A DNA stretch of 64,000 bases from an uncultured Oscillospiraceae bacterium. Its GTDB lineage: Bacteria > Bacillota > Clostridia > Oscillospirales > Oscillospiraceae. Shown here one piece after another: positions 28,717 to 38,423 of this stretch (position 1 is its first letter; every line of letters starts with the position of its first letter). The notes beneath the pieces were generated by a model. The model ran no database searches and had not been told where the DNA came from. It saw only the letters and a list, made by a program, of their open reading frames with translations. The position numbers were made by a program, and so were the translations under genes. The DNA lies in the NCBI GenBank assembly GCA_947632005.1, contig CANRNU010000006.1, positions 1 to 64,000 of the forward strand, written 5' to 3'.

Positions 28717-29328
28717 ATGAACGACAGATTCTTTTCCCTTCCCCAGGAAAAACAGCGGGCCATTATCAACGCCGGCTACCGTGTATTCTCCCAAAACGCC
28801 TACAAAAACAGCCCCATGAGCGAGATCGCGGCGGAGGCGGGCATCAGCAAATCCCTGCTGTTTCACTACTTTCGGAACAAAAAGGAGCTATACCTGTTTT
28901 TGTGGGACCAGTGCGCCCAAATGACCATCGCGGTGCTGACCCGGTACGGATGCTACCGGCAGGAGGAGCTGTTCGTGAGCATGGAGCGGGGGATGCGGGC
29001 CAAGATGGAGCTCATCCGCCGGTACCCCGACATGGCCAGCTTCACCATCCGGGCGTTTTATGAAAAGGACGCCGAGGTCTGCGCCGCCGTCCAGGAGAGC
29101 TATCACCGCTATTTCAATCTCAAGGCGGATCTGGCCCGTCTGAATCTGGACCCGGCCCAGTTCGTCCCCGGCCTGGACATCCCCATGATGTACCGGGAGA
29201 TGTATTGGGCGTCGGAGGGGTATCTCTGGGAGATGGTCCAGCGGGGAGACGTGGACATGGGCCAGATGGAGAGGGATTTTACCCGCCTCATAGCGTTTTG
29301 GAAGAGCATCTATCTGCGAAAGGAGTGA
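28717..29328 (+). CDS. TetR-family transcriptional regulator
   Basis: AIINAGYRVFSQNAYKNSPMSEIAAEAGISKSLLFHYFRNKKELYLF. Confidence 0.93.
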   Translation: MNDRFFSLPQEKQRAIINAGYRVFSQNAYKNSPMSEIAAEAGISKSLLFHYFRNKKELYLFLWDQCAQMTIAVLTRYGCYRQEELFVSMERGMRAKMELIRRYPDMASFTIRAFYEKDAEVCAAVQESYHRYFNLKADLARLNLDPAQFVPGLDIPMMYREMYWASEGYLWEMVQRGDVDMGQMERDFTRLIAFWKSIYLRKE

Positions 29329-29332
29329 GCCC

Positions 29333-30214
29333 ATGGACGCCATCTGCACCCGCGGCCTGACCAAATACTACGGCAGGCGCCGCGCCATCCAAAACATCGA
29401 CCTGACCGTGGAGCAGGGGGATTTCTTCGGCTTCATCGGCCCCAACGGCGCGGGCAAGTCCACCACCATCCGCGCCCTGCTGGGGCTCATCCGGCCCAGC
29501 GCCGGCCAGGGGCGGGTATTGGGTCTGGACATCGTAAGGGACCGGGAGAAGATCCTGGAACGGGTCGGTTATCTGCCCTCGGAGACGGCGTTCTGGCCCG
29601 GCATGCGGGTGCGGGACATCCTGAAGCTCTCCGCCGGCCTTCGCCGGTGCGACTGCGCCGGGGAGGCGGACCGGCTGTGCCAGCGGCTGCGGCTGGACCC
29701 GGCCCGGAAGGCGGAGGAGCTGTCCTTCGGCAGCCGGAAAAAGACCGCCATCGTCTGCGCTTTGCAGCATGAGCCGGAGCTTCTCATCCTGGACGAGCCC
29801 ACGGGCGGCCTGGACCCGCTGATGCAGCGGGAGTTTTTCGCCATCCTCCGGGAACGGAACGCAGAAGGCGCGACCATCTTTCTGTCCAGCCACATCCTCT
29901 CGGAGGTCCAGCGCAGCTGCGCCCACGCCGCCGTCATCCGGGAGGGGTCGCTCATCGCCGGCGGCAGCGTGGAGGCCCTGGTCCGCACCGGCGCCAGACG
30001 GGTCAGTGTCCGGGGCCGCGCCAGGCTCGACGCCCTCCCCGGCGTGCGGGACCTGCACATATCGTCGGAAGGGGCCGATCTCCTCTACAGCGGGGACATC
30101 CGGGACCTGCTCGCGGCGCTGGCCGCAGGGGACGTCCGGGACCTGTCCGTCTCCGAGCCGGACCTGGAAGAGGTATTTTTGCATTTTTACGAAGACGGAG
30201 GCAGCGGGATATGA
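29333..30214 (+). CDS. ABC transporter ATP-binding protein
   Basis: Walker A GPNGAGKSTT; Walker B LLILDEPTGGLD; SSHILSEVQ. Confidence 0.95.
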   Translation: MDAICTRGLTKYYGRRRAIQNIDLTVEQGDFFGFIGPNGAGKSTTIRALLGLIRPSAGQGRVLGLDIVRDREKILERVGYLPSETAFWPGMRVRDILKLSAGLRRCDCAGEADRLCQRLRLDPARKAEELSFGSRKKTAIVCALQHEPELLILDEPTGGLDPLMQREFFAILRERNAEGATIFLSSHILSEVQRSCAHAAVIREGSLIAGGSVEALVRTGARRVSVRGRARLDALPGVRDLHISSEGADLLYSGDIRDLLAALAAGDVRDLSVSEPDLEEVFLHFYEDGGSGI

Positions 30215-30996
30215 CCATCTTCCGGCATGAACTGCGGCAGGGCCGGGCCGCTCTCACGGTCTGGACCGCCGCCCTCGGGTCTCTTCTCGCCGCCTGTGTG
30301 TTCCTGTTCCCCGAGATGAAAGAACAGATGGACGCGGTGGGCAGTTCGTTCGCGTCCATGGGCAGCTTTACCGCCGCATTCGGGATGGACCGGCTGGAGC
30401 TCGGGACTCTGAGCGGGTTTTATGCCGTCGAGTGCGGGAGCATCCTGGGGCTCGGCGGGGCGCTGTTCGCCTCGCTGCTGGGCATCTCGGCCCTGGCCAA
30501 AGAGGAGCGGGGCCGCACGGCGGAATTTCTGCTGACCCACCCCGTGTCCAGGGCGCGGGTGGTCACCGAAAAGCTGGCGGCGCTCCTGGCACAGCTCACA
30601 GCCGCGGACCTCATCATCCTGGGACTGGCTCTGCTGGCGGCGGCGCTCATCGGGGAGGATGCCCCCTGGAAAGAGCTCCTGCTCCTGCACGGGGCGAATT
30701 ATCTGCTCCATGTGGAGCTGGGGTGCGTCTGCTTTGGCCTGTCCGCGTGCCTGCGCCGGGGCGGCGCCGGACCCGGCATGGGCCTGGCCGCCGGGATGTA
30801 TTTTCTGGACCTGCTGGCCAACATGACGGACCGGGCGGGCTTTCTCAAGGCCGTCACCCCCTTCGGCTATTGCGACGGCGCGGACATCCTCGCCGCCGGG
30901 GCTCTGGACACCGGACGGGTCGCCCTGGGCGCGCTGTTTGCCTGCGCCGGTGTCGGGGCGGCCTACGGTCGCTACCGCAGAAAAGACATCCGCTGA
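30211..30996 (+). CDS. ABC-2-type transporter permease
   Basis: About 6 TM segments, overlaps the ATPase gene. Confidence 0.88.
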   Translation: MTIFRHELRQGRAALTVWTAALGSLLAACVFLFPEMKEQMDAVGSSFASMGSFTAAFGMDRLELGTLSGFYAVECGSILGLGGALFASLLGISALAKEERGRTAEFLLTHPVSRARVVTEKLAALLAQLTAADLIILGLALLAAALIGEDAPWKELLLLHGANYLLHVELGCVCFGLSACLRRGGAGPGMGLAAGMYFLDLLANMTDRAGFLKAVTPFGYCDGADILAAGALDTGRVALGALFACAGVGAAYGRYRRKDIR

Positions 30997-31023
30997 CACA
31001 CGGCCCGGCGTCCCTCTCTGCGC

Positions 31024-31779
31024 TCAGTTCTCGAAATATCTCTCCCGGTATGCCCTGGGCGTCTGGCCTGTGCGGGCCTTGAAGGCCCGGATGAAATGGC
31101 TCTGGGAGCTGAACGCCAGGATGGCGCCGATGTCCGCGCAGGAGTAGTCCGAGAATTTGAGCATGTTGCCGGCTGCCTCGATGCGCCTGTCCATCACATA
31201 GTCCGAGACGGACCGGCCCGTCTCCTTTTTGAACAGGGCGGACAGATAGCTCTCCGTCAGGCCCGCCTGCTCCGCCAGGTCCGGCAGGGTGATGCGCTGA
31301 TGCAGGTGCTCGTAGATATAGTCCACGCACCGCGCCACAGGCCGGGAGTACGGCGTCCGTCTGGGGACGGCCCGGACCTCTTTGAGATAGAACTCGAACA
31401 TCTCCCGCCGGAGCTGGCAGACGTCCTCCACGGTGTCCAGCCGGTCCATCCGCTGAATGAACAGATCGCTGCTGTTGTAGGCCCGCTCCGGCTCCATCCC
31501 CGCGGCCATGGCGGCCCGGCAGGCCATGGTGGCGGAGGCCACGAACAGGTATTTGCAGTTGCGCACCGGGTCGTCTGACACATGCCCCGCCAACCCGGAA
31601 GCAAACATCCGCACCGATTCCTCCACCGTCCCCGGATCGCCGGCCCGGAGCATCTCATACTGACGCATGTCCTCCTCGTTGGTGTGATGCCGCTCCCCGG
31701 TCTCCCGGTGGATGTACTCCATATACCGCAGCTTCTTCTCGTCCACCGTCATCGTCCGCATCCCGCTGCCTCCCTTCAC
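31024..31779 (-). CDS. AraC-family transcriptional regulator
   Basis: C-terminal double HTH: RITLPDLAEQAGLTESYLSALFKKETGRSVSDYVMDRRIEAAGNMLKFSDYSCADIGAILAFSSQSHFIRAFKARTGQTPRAYRERY. Confidence 0.92.
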   Translation of the reverse strand: MKGGSGMRTMTVDEKKLRYMEYIHRETGERHHTNEEDMRQYEMLRAGDPGTVEESVRMFASGLAGHVSDDPVRNCKYLFVASATMACRAAMAAGMEPERAYNSSDLFIQRMDRLDTVEDVCQLRREMFEFYLKEVRAVPRRTPYSRPVARCVDYIYEHLHQRITLPDLAEQAGLTESYLSALFKKETGRSVSDYVMDRRIEAAGNMLKFSDYSCADIGAILAFSSQSHFIRAFKARTGQTPRAYRERYFEN

Positions 31780-31883
31780 TTTGCAATATCATTATATCAT
31801 AAATCATATCATTGTGCAATAACTCCCCCGGTCCTTCTGCCATAATGAAGCCATCAAAAACAGATCTGCCGGAGGACGGGACC

Positions 31884-32027
31884 ATGAAGAATATGACCAA
31901 AATGATGAAGAAGATCCGCAGGTACCAGAAGCTGGAGGCCGGCCGCAGACAGTTCATGCCCCTGGTACGGCCCACGGCCTACGTGTTCGTGAACAACGTG
32001 TCCGTACCCATCGTGGCGAACCTGTGA
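31884..32027 (+). CDS. Small basic/hydrophobic peptide (47 aa)
   Basis: GGAGG RBS; MKNMTKMMKKIRRYQKLEAGRRQFMPLVRPTAYVFVNNVSVPIVANL*; followed by a strong terminator hairpin. Confidence 0.55.
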   Translation: MKNMTKMMKKIRRYQKLEAGRRQFMPLVRPTAYVFVNNVSVPIVANL

Positions 32028-32047
32028 CCGTACGAGCGGGCATAGGA

Positions 32048-32085
32048 AATGCGGCCCCGGCGTGACGCCGGGGCCGCATTGCTTT
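32048..32085. terminator. Bidirectional terminator hairpin
   Basis: AATGCGGCCCCGGCG-TGA-CGCCGGGGCCGCATT-GCTTT. Confidence 0.85.
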
Positions 32086-32138
32086 CATAAGACGGATGTC
32101 TCTCCGGGCTCCGCCGGGAGGCTGGGCCTTTTCCCGGC

Positions 32139-33437
32139 CTATTCCTCCGGCTCGTCCGGCAGGCGCATCTTGGGCACATGCACGTCGAAGGGGCCGCTCA
32201 CCGTGCAATAGATGCCCTCCTGCTCCAGCAGGTCCACGAAGGTCCTCACCGTGCTGTCGTCCTCGAACTCCTGCATGAAGCAGTAGTCGAAATATCCGTT
32301 GCAGGTGTTGATCTCGATGCAGATGCCGCTGCCGTCTGTGGTCACGGAGCAGTGGACCGACTCGATCATATTGGCCATGCTGCCCCAGTCCGTCCGGCCC
32401 ACATAGCTGACCTTGAAGCTCACGGGAGCGGAGGCCGGCAGGTTGCCGATGCCCGTCCGGGCGCCGGTGACGACGGGGCGCAGCAGGGCAAATCTCTCCT
32501 GAAGCGTCAGCGGCTCCAGCTCCTTTTCCAGGGCCAGCTGCTTTCGCACCGTGTCCCACACCGTCTCCGGCTGGCTCTGGAGCATCACCATGCCGCGGCT
32601 GCAAATGGCCAGCCGCTCGATGTCCGCCCCCTTCAGCCGGGGCGGATAGGCAAGCTCGATGAGCTTGACCATGCTCTGGTGGGCCAGGGGCTTATGGATC
32701 ACGTCCCGGATGTTGTGGGCCATGCCGCAGACCACCGGCTGCGTCATATCCGGGTACAGGGTGTGCAGGGTCTTGGCCATGAAGGCCGAGGTGATGGTGG
32801 CGGGGCTGCCGTCCTGGGTGCGGGTATACTTCATGAAGGAAGTCTCCCCGATGCGGATGTGCCAGCAGCGCTGCCTTCCCACGGGGATATGGTCCGTGAC
32901 AGAAAATGCGCCGCTCCACCGGGGCAGCAGGGGCTCCTCCGTCTCCGGCGCCTGGGCCGGGAACGGGTCCTCCAGCTCTTCGGCGGGGATGTCCTCCCCC
33001 GCCAGGCGCACGCCCGCCGGGTCAAGCTGACGCCCCTCCGTCTCGCAGAGGTAGTAGTACAGCGTCGTCTTGATCCAGTGGAAAGCTCCGGCCCCGTCCG
33101 TCAGGGCGTGGAACGCCCCGAAGACCACGCTGGTGCGCTCATAGCTGACCCCCACCAGGTGGTAGTTGGACGCCGCCGTGTTGAGCTTTGCCGGCTCCGG
33201 TCCCTTCACGATGGTCACCGGCAGGGGGTTGTCCTCCAGCACCAGCTCCTCGCCCTGCACCGTCAGGCGCACGGCGAAATAGGGGTACCGCTCCATGGCT
33301 CTGTCCAGCGCCCGGCGCAGGGGCTCCGGCTCGATGGGGTTTTTCAGCGTCACCCGGACGCTGAACGCATTGGCAAAATCCCGGTTCGCCCCGTAAAACA
33401 TCGCCAGGCTCACCGGCGCCAGTTTCGTTCTTTCCAT
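32139..33437 (-). CDS. Condensation/alcohol-acetyltransferase-like (HxxxDG) acyltransferase
   Basis: FGAFHALTDGAGAFHW active-site HxxxDG; start ATG at 33437. Confidence 0.8.
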   Translation of the reverse strand: MERTKLAPVSLAMFYGANRDFANAFSVRVTLKNPIEPEPLRRALDRAMERYPYFAVRLTVQGEELVLEDNPLPVTIVKGPEPAKLNTAASNYHLVGVSYERTSVVFGAFHALTDGAGAFHWIKTTLYYYLCETEGRQLDPAGVRLAGEDIPAEELEDPFPAQAPETEEPLLPRWSGAFSVTDHIPVGRQRCWHIRIGETSFMKYTRTQDGSPATITSAFMAKTLHTLYPDMTQPVVCGMAHNIRDVIHKPLAHQSMVKLIELAYPPRLKGADIERLAICSRGMVMLQSQPETVWDTVRKQLALEKELEPLTLQERFALLRPVVTGARTGIGNLPASAPVSFKVSYVGRTDWGSMANMIESVHCSVTTDGSGICIEINTCNGYFDYCFMQEFEDDSTVRTFVDLLEQEGIYCTVSGPFDVHVPKMRLPDEPEE

Positions 33438-33491
33438 ATGCTCCTCCGTCCGGCGGGACAGATGCCTGTTCCCGCCGGTCTGCACGTCCTG

Positions 33492-33635
33492 TCAGAAAAA
33501 CGGATGTGCTTTGTTCTGATTCTCATAGGGCGGGCGGAGGCTGTCGCCGCCCGTTACCTTGTCCAGCTCCTCGTCGCGCAGGTCCTTGTCCTCGTTCTGC
33601 TTCTTTTCCTCGCTCTGGACCTTTTCCTCGTTCAT
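33492..33635 (-). CDS. Double-glycine-leader peptide E (47 aa; absent from ORF track)
   Basis: Minus-strand GGAGGAACGGCAC-ATG; MNEEKVQSEEKKQNEDKDLRDEELDKVTGG-DSLRPPYENQNKAHPFF*. Confidence 0.75.
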   Translation of the reverse strand: MNEEKVQSEEKKQNEDKDLRDEELDKVTGGDSLRPPYENQNKAHPFF

Positions 33636-33692
33636 GTGCCGTTCCTCCTTCATGGCGTTCTGCTTCCTGTTGGGCCGCCTGCCGGCGCCGGG

Positions 33693-33923
33693 TCAGGGGG
33701 CCACCATGCGGGCGTTGCACTTGACAGGCTGCCCTGCGGCATAGGCCTGCTGCGCGTGGATCTTTTCGGACACGCAAAACGTATCCTTCTCCGTCGTTAC
33801 AAAAATGCAATCGCCGCAGTTGGCGCTGACGTACGCAGCCCATGCCTGCTCGAAGCCGCTGGCGTCTGTGCCGCCCGTCACCTTTTCCAGTTCCTGCTCA
33901 TTCAGATTCTTCTGCTCGCTCAT
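33693..33923 (-). CDS. Double-glycine-leader peptide D (RiPP/bacteriocin precursor-like)
   Basis: MSEQKNLNEQELEKVTGG-TDASGFEQAWAAYVSANCGDCIFVTTEKDTFCVSEKIHAQQAYAAGQPVKCNARMVAP. Confidence 0.85.
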   Translation of the reverse strand: MSEQKNLNEQELEKVTGGTDASGFEQAWAAYVSANCGDCIFVTTEKDTFCVSEKIHAQQAYAAGQPVKCNARMVAP

Positions 33924-34031
33924 GGTCTTTTCCTCCTTGAAAATGATTTATTGTTGTCCGGCAAAGCCGGAGACTTCCCGTTCTGTCGCAGTGTTCAGTT
34001 GAGCTTGGGCGGCACGAACCGGCCCATGTTT

Positions 34032-36230
34032 TTATGCACCGGCGTCCGTCTCGGCTGTGTCCAGGCGCTGCCGGGCAACCAGCTCCGCGAAGAAGCCGTC
34101 CTCGGCAATGAGCTCGTCGTATGTGCCGTCCTCCACGATATGGCCCCCGTCCAGCACGATGATCCTGTCACAGTGGCGGATGGTGCTCAGCCGGTGGGCG
34201 ATGACGATGCGGGTGCATTTGAGCTTATCCAGGGACTCGGACACCACCCGCTGGGTGATGTTGTCCAGGGCCGAGGTGGCCTCGTCGAACATGAGGATGC
34301 GGGGCTTTGGCGCGATGGCCCGGGCAATGAGGATCCTCTGGCGCTGACCGCCGGAGATGCCGCCGCTGCCCTCGGATATCAGGGTATGCATCCCCATGGG
34401 CATGCGCCGGATGTCCTCCGCCACGCCCGCCATCTCCGCCGCCGCCCAAGCGTCGTCCATAGTCAGCCACGGCGCGGAGATGGTAATGTTGGAGTAGATA
34501 TCGCCCTGGAACAGTTTCCCGTCCTGCATCACCACGCCCATGCGCCGACGCAGGCTCTTCAGGTCCAGGCCCGACATGTCCCGGCCGTCGTAGTAGATGG
34601 CGCCCTTTTGGGGCTTTTCAAAGCCCAGCAGCAGCCGCATGAGCGTACTCTTGCCGCAGCCGGTCTTTCCCACAATGGCCACATACTGACCGGGGCGGAT
34701 CTTGAGGCTCATGTCGTCTACCACATTGGGCATATCCTCCGAGTACCGGAAGGAGACGTTGTTCAACTCAATGCCGCCAGAGAGGCGCTCTACCACCTGT
34801 TTGTCCGCGCTGATCTCCGGCTCCGCCTCCAGGATGGGCTTGGCCATGTTGAGGATAGGGACGATCTGACCCGCCATGGACGCGATGCCCGCCAGCGAGG
34901 CAAAGGCCCCGGTGATCATGGCATAGGCGGAATTGAAGGCGTAGTATTCCGCCGCGGACACGCCGCTTCTCACCGCCACGGCATACATCACCAGCGTGCC
35001 GGTGAGGCTGATGGCCAGGCTGATGACGCTGTTCACCTTCAAAAACATGGGCGGGTCATAGGCCAGCCGGGCCCCCTTGGCATACTGCTCGCTCCACTTG
35101 GCAAAGGCCCGCTTCTCCGCGCCGGAGAGCTTCACCTTCTGCACGCCGCTGATGAGGGCGTAGGAAAGGCCGCTCTCCTTGGCGTCCTGCTCCATCATCT
35201 GCTGGGTGACGCCCTTTTGCCGGATGGAGGTGAGGACCGAGAACACCAGCGTGACGCCCACCACCGCCAGCGCCGGGACCACCAGCGCCGGTGCGTAGGC
35301 AAAGATCTGGGTGATCTGCAGCAGGGAGAACAGGCTCGTCAGCCCCACCGCCGCCACAGAGGTGACAAGAAGGCTGGAGAGCGTCTTGATGTTCATGACA
35401 CGGGTGGCCATCTCGCCGGTGCTGTACTGCCGGAAGAAGTTGGCCGGCAGGGCAAACAGGCGCATCATCCCGGCGGCCTCTACCGCCACGGATACCTTCG
35501 TCGCCATCCGCCCGGAGAGGAGCTGCTTCACCACCTCCAGCAGCTGGGTGCTCACGCTCACCAGCAGCATGAAGGAGATGAGCGCCGCCAGCACCTGTAT
35601 GCTTCCGCTGTCCGCCACACGGGAGAACAGCAGATTGTTGAGCCTGGGCAGCAGCAGTCCCACCAGCGACACCGCCAGCGCGGCTGCCCCGAACAGGAGC
35701 CGGTCCGCCCAGGAGGTACAGGAGCCTATGTACCGCATCAGGCCCGGGATGCCGATCTTCCCCTGGGGGAAGGGCCGGTAGAACGCGATGGCCTCCCGTT
35801 CAAAAAGCGCCGCCCTGCGGGCGTTCACCCGCGTGCGCCTGCCCGCGTCCGTGTCATAATATGTATAGCCGGAAAGGCCCGCAGGGACCAGGGCCGTGAG
35901 GGCGCCGCTGTCCTTCCGGCGGGCCAGCATGGCGCCGATGGCGTCCTGATACCAGCGCTCCTCCAGCGTCACCGTCCGGCGCATGATGCCGTGGGGACGC
36001 AGCAAAAATTCCAGCTGCTCGTTGAAGTCCTTCACCGAGCCGGGTATCTCCCGGCTTTTGACGTGGTAGAACTTCAGTATCTCCTCCATGGCGCTCTTGG
36101 CCTGCTGGCTGCTGTCCCCGGGGACGACCGGACGGCCCAGCACCGCCCCGGCAATGGAGGCGAAGCCCTCCTCAAAGGCCTGCTGGTCCTGCCGCTTGCG
36201 CTCGCGTATCTGTTCGTCAAACCAACCCAT
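34032..36230 (-). CDS. NHLM-type bacteriocin export ABC transporter, permease/ATPase
   Basis: TM domain plus VGKTGCGKSTLMRLLLGFEKPQKG, SGGQRQRILIARAI; paired with C39-ABC. Confidence 0.88.
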   Translation of the reverse strand: MGWFDEQIRERKRQDQQAFEEGFASIAGAVLGRPVVPGDSSQQAKSAMEEILKFYHVKSREIPGSVKDFNEQLEFLLRPHGIMRRTVTLEERWYQDAIGAMLARRKDSGALTALVPAGLSGYTYYDTDAGRRTRVNARRAALFEREAIAFYRPFPQGKIGIPGLMRYIGSCTSWADRLLFGAAALAVSLVGLLLPRLNNLLFSRVADSGSIQVLAALISFMLLVSVSTQLLEVVKQLLSGRMATKVSVAVEAAGMMRLFALPANFFRQYSTGEMATRVMNIKTLSSLLVTSVAAVGLTSLFSLLQITQIFAYAPALVVPALAVVGVTLVFSVLTSIRQKGVTQQMMEQDAKESGLSYALISGVQKVKLSGAEKRAFAKWSEQYAKGARLAYDPPMFLKVNSVISLAISLTGTLVMYAVAVRSGVSAAEYYAFNSAYAMITGAFASLAGIASMAGQIVPILNMAKPILEAEPEISADKQVVERLSGGIELNNVSFRYSEDMPNVVDDMSLKIRPGQYVAIVGKTGCGKSTLMRLLLGFEKPQKGAIYYDGRDMSGLDLKSLRRRMGVVMQDGKLFQGDIYSNITISAPWLTMDDAWAAAEMAGVAEDIRRMPMGMHTLISEGSGGISGGQRQRILIARAIAPKPRILMFDEATSALDNITQRVVSESLDKLKCTRIVIAHRLSTIRHCDRIIVLDGGHIVEDGTYDELIAEDGFFAELVARQRLDTAETDAGA

Positions 36231-36241
36231 GGCGCGCCCCC

Positions 36242-38416
36242 TCAGTCATTGGACACCAGGCGGGTGTAATACCCGTTCATGGCGTAGAGCTCCTCGTGCG
36301 TCCCCCGCTCCACCACCTTGCCCTGGTCCAGCACGATGATCTCGTCGCAGTCACGGATGGTGGAGAGCCGGTGGGCTACCACGATGCAGGTGACGCCCCG
36401 GTCCTTGATGGACTTGACCACCTCATACTCCGTCTTGGCGTCCAGGGCGGAGGTGGCCTCGTCCAGGATGATGATGGTGGGGTCCTGGGCCAGGACCCGG
36501 GCGATCTCCATGCGCTGGCGCTGGCCGCCGGAGAAGTCCCGGCCGCCCTCGGTCAGCTTGTGGTCATAGCCGCCCTGCCGCTGGACGATGTCGCTGTGTA
36601 TCCCCGCGTCCCGGGCCGCCAGGATCATCTCAAAGTCCTCGATGGACTTATCCCACATCTTGATGTTTTCCGCGATGGTGTCCTCAAAGAGGATGACGTC
36701 CTGGTCCACCACCGCCAGGGACCCGGTAAACACGCTCCGGTCGATGTCCCGGATGGGCTTGCCGTCGAAGAGGATCTCCCCGCTCCAGGGCTGGTAGAGC
36801 CCGGAGATGAGCTTGGACAGCGTGCTCTTGCCGCAGCCGGACCCGCCCACGAAGGCCACCCGGCTGCCCGGCTTCAGGGACAGGTTGAAATCCTCGATGA
36901 GGGGGTCCGCCAGCTTGGAGTAGCCGAAGGTCACGTGGCGCATCTCCAGCGCCCCGGAGAGCTTGTCGTAGCTCTCCGGCGCCTCTCCCTCGGCCATGTT
37001 GCTGTCCTCGGGGTATTCCATCACGTCCTCCACCCGCTCCATCTCCGTGCGCATCTCCTGGATGGTCTGCCCGGCGCCGATCAGCGACGTCGCCGGGGCG
37101 GTGAAGCTCATGAGGAACCCCTGGAAGGCCATGACCATGCCCAGGGTGAAGCTGCCCTGCATCACGAACAGCACCCCCAGGAACAGGATCACCATATCAC
37201 AGACGATGCTCACCAGAGACGGGATGAGCCCCAGGTACGCGTCCATCTTCGTAAAACGCGTCTCCTGGGTGTTCACGCTGGCCTGATAGCCCGCCCAGCG
37301 CTCAAAATAGCCGTTCTCCGCCCCGGCGGCCTTGATGGTCTCGATCATCTCGATGGCCGCCATGGTGGAGGCCGCCAGCTTCCCCGAATCGCGCATCTGC
37401 ACCCGCATGACGTTTATCCGCTTTTGGGAGATGAACCGGCTCACCGCCAGGTTGATGACCACCGACAGCAGGCCCACCAGCGTCAGGACCCAGGAGTAGC
37501 GCAGCATGACGGCCAGATAGAACACCATCATGCCGGCGTCCAGCACCAGGGGGCCCAGTGTATTCACCAACTCCTGGGCAATGGTGGCATTGGTCTGCTG
37601 CCGCTGCTGGATATCGCCGGCCATGCGCTGGGAGAAAAACTCCATGGGCATGTGCAGCACCTTCCACAGGAAGGTGGCCGCCCCCACCGAGGCCAGCTTG
37701 CCGGTGATGCGCAGGGACCATACCGCCTGGATCCAGGCCACCACCAGCTGCAGCAGACTGACCCCGGCCAGCGCCCCCAGGAACGGCCACAGCCACTGGG
37801 GATTCTCGCCGGTCAGGAGCCTATCCATGAATATCCGGGAAAAGGCCGGGTTGATCACGCCGAACAGGGAGCTGATGAGGGTGGTGAGCGCCACGAATAC
37901 CAGGGCCGTGCCCGCGCCGGTCAGGCGTTTTTTCGCATAGTTGACCATGCTCTTGGGGCTGCCGCTGGGCTGGAACGCCTCCCCCGGCTCGAACGCCATG
38001 CAGATGCCCGTGAAGGACTCGTCAAAGCTCTCCATGCTCACCGGCACCGTGCCCCGGGCCGGGTCGTTCAGGATGGCCTTGTCCCCTCTGAACCCGTTCA
38101 GCACCACAAAATGGTTGAAGTTCCAGTGGATGATGCAGGGGAACGTCCCCTGCCTCTTCAGGTCCTCCGGCTCATAGCGGTACGCCTTTGCCGTGAGGCC
38201 ATAGCTCCTGGCCGCCCGCAGCACGTTCCTGGCGTTGGAGCCGTCCCGGCTCACGCCGCAGTCCGCCCGCACCTGCTCCAGGGGTATCCACTTCCCGTAG
38301 TAGGCCAGCACCATGGTCAGACAGGCCGCGCCGCACTCCAGCGCCTCCATCTGCATGATCACCGGCACCTTCGCCACCCCTTTGGTGACAGGTCTTTTGA
38401 TCTCAGCCTTCTTCAT
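36242..38416 (-). CDS. NHLM-type ABC transporter with N-terminal C39 peptidase
   Basis: MQMEALECGAACLTMVLAYYGKWIPLEQVR (C39 Cys), IIHWNFNHFVVLNGF (C39 His), ABC ATPase motifs. Confidence 0.95.
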   Translation of the reverse strand: MKKAEIKRPVTKGVAKVPVIMQMEALECGAACLTMVLAYYGKWIPLEQVRADCGVSRDGSNARNVLRAARSYGLTAKAYRYEPEDLKRQGTFPCIIHWNFNHFVVLNGFRGDKAILNDPARGTVPVSMESFDESFTGICMAFEPGEAFQPSGSPKSMVNYAKKRLTGAGTALVFVALTTLISSLFGVINPAFSRIFMDRLLTGENPQWLWPFLGALAGVSLLQLVVAWIQAVWSLRITGKLASVGAATFLWKVLHMPMEFFSQRMAGDIQQRQQTNATIAQELVNTLGPLVLDAGMMVFYLAVMLRYSWVLTLVGLLSVVINLAVSRFISQKRINVMRVQMRDSGKLAASTMAAIEMIETIKAAGAENGYFERWAGYQASVNTQETRFTKMDAYLGLIPSLVSIVCDMVILFLGVLFVMQGSFTLGMVMAFQGFLMSFTAPATSLIGAGQTIQEMRTEMERVEDVMEYPEDSNMAEGEAPESYDKLSGALEMRHVTFGYSKLADPLIEDFNLSLKPGSRVAFVGGSGCGKSTLSKLISGLYQPWSGEILFDGKPIRDIDRSVFTGSLAVVDQDVILFEDTIAENIKMWDKSIEDFEMILAARDAGIHSDIVQRQGGYDHKLTEGGRDFSGGQRQRMEIARVLAQDPTIIILDEATSALDAKTEYEVVKSIKDRGVTCIVVAHRLSTIRDCDEIIVLDQGKVVERGTHEELYAMNGYYTRLVSND

Positions 38417-38423
38417 AGGCGTC

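Noticed and set aside
26616-29063. 815-aa plus-strand ORF
   Set aside because: Antisense to typA then runs out of frame through tetR.
32178-36269. 1363-aa plus-strand ORF
   Set aside because: Antisense to acyltransferase and ABC genes; typical GC-rich shadow ORF.
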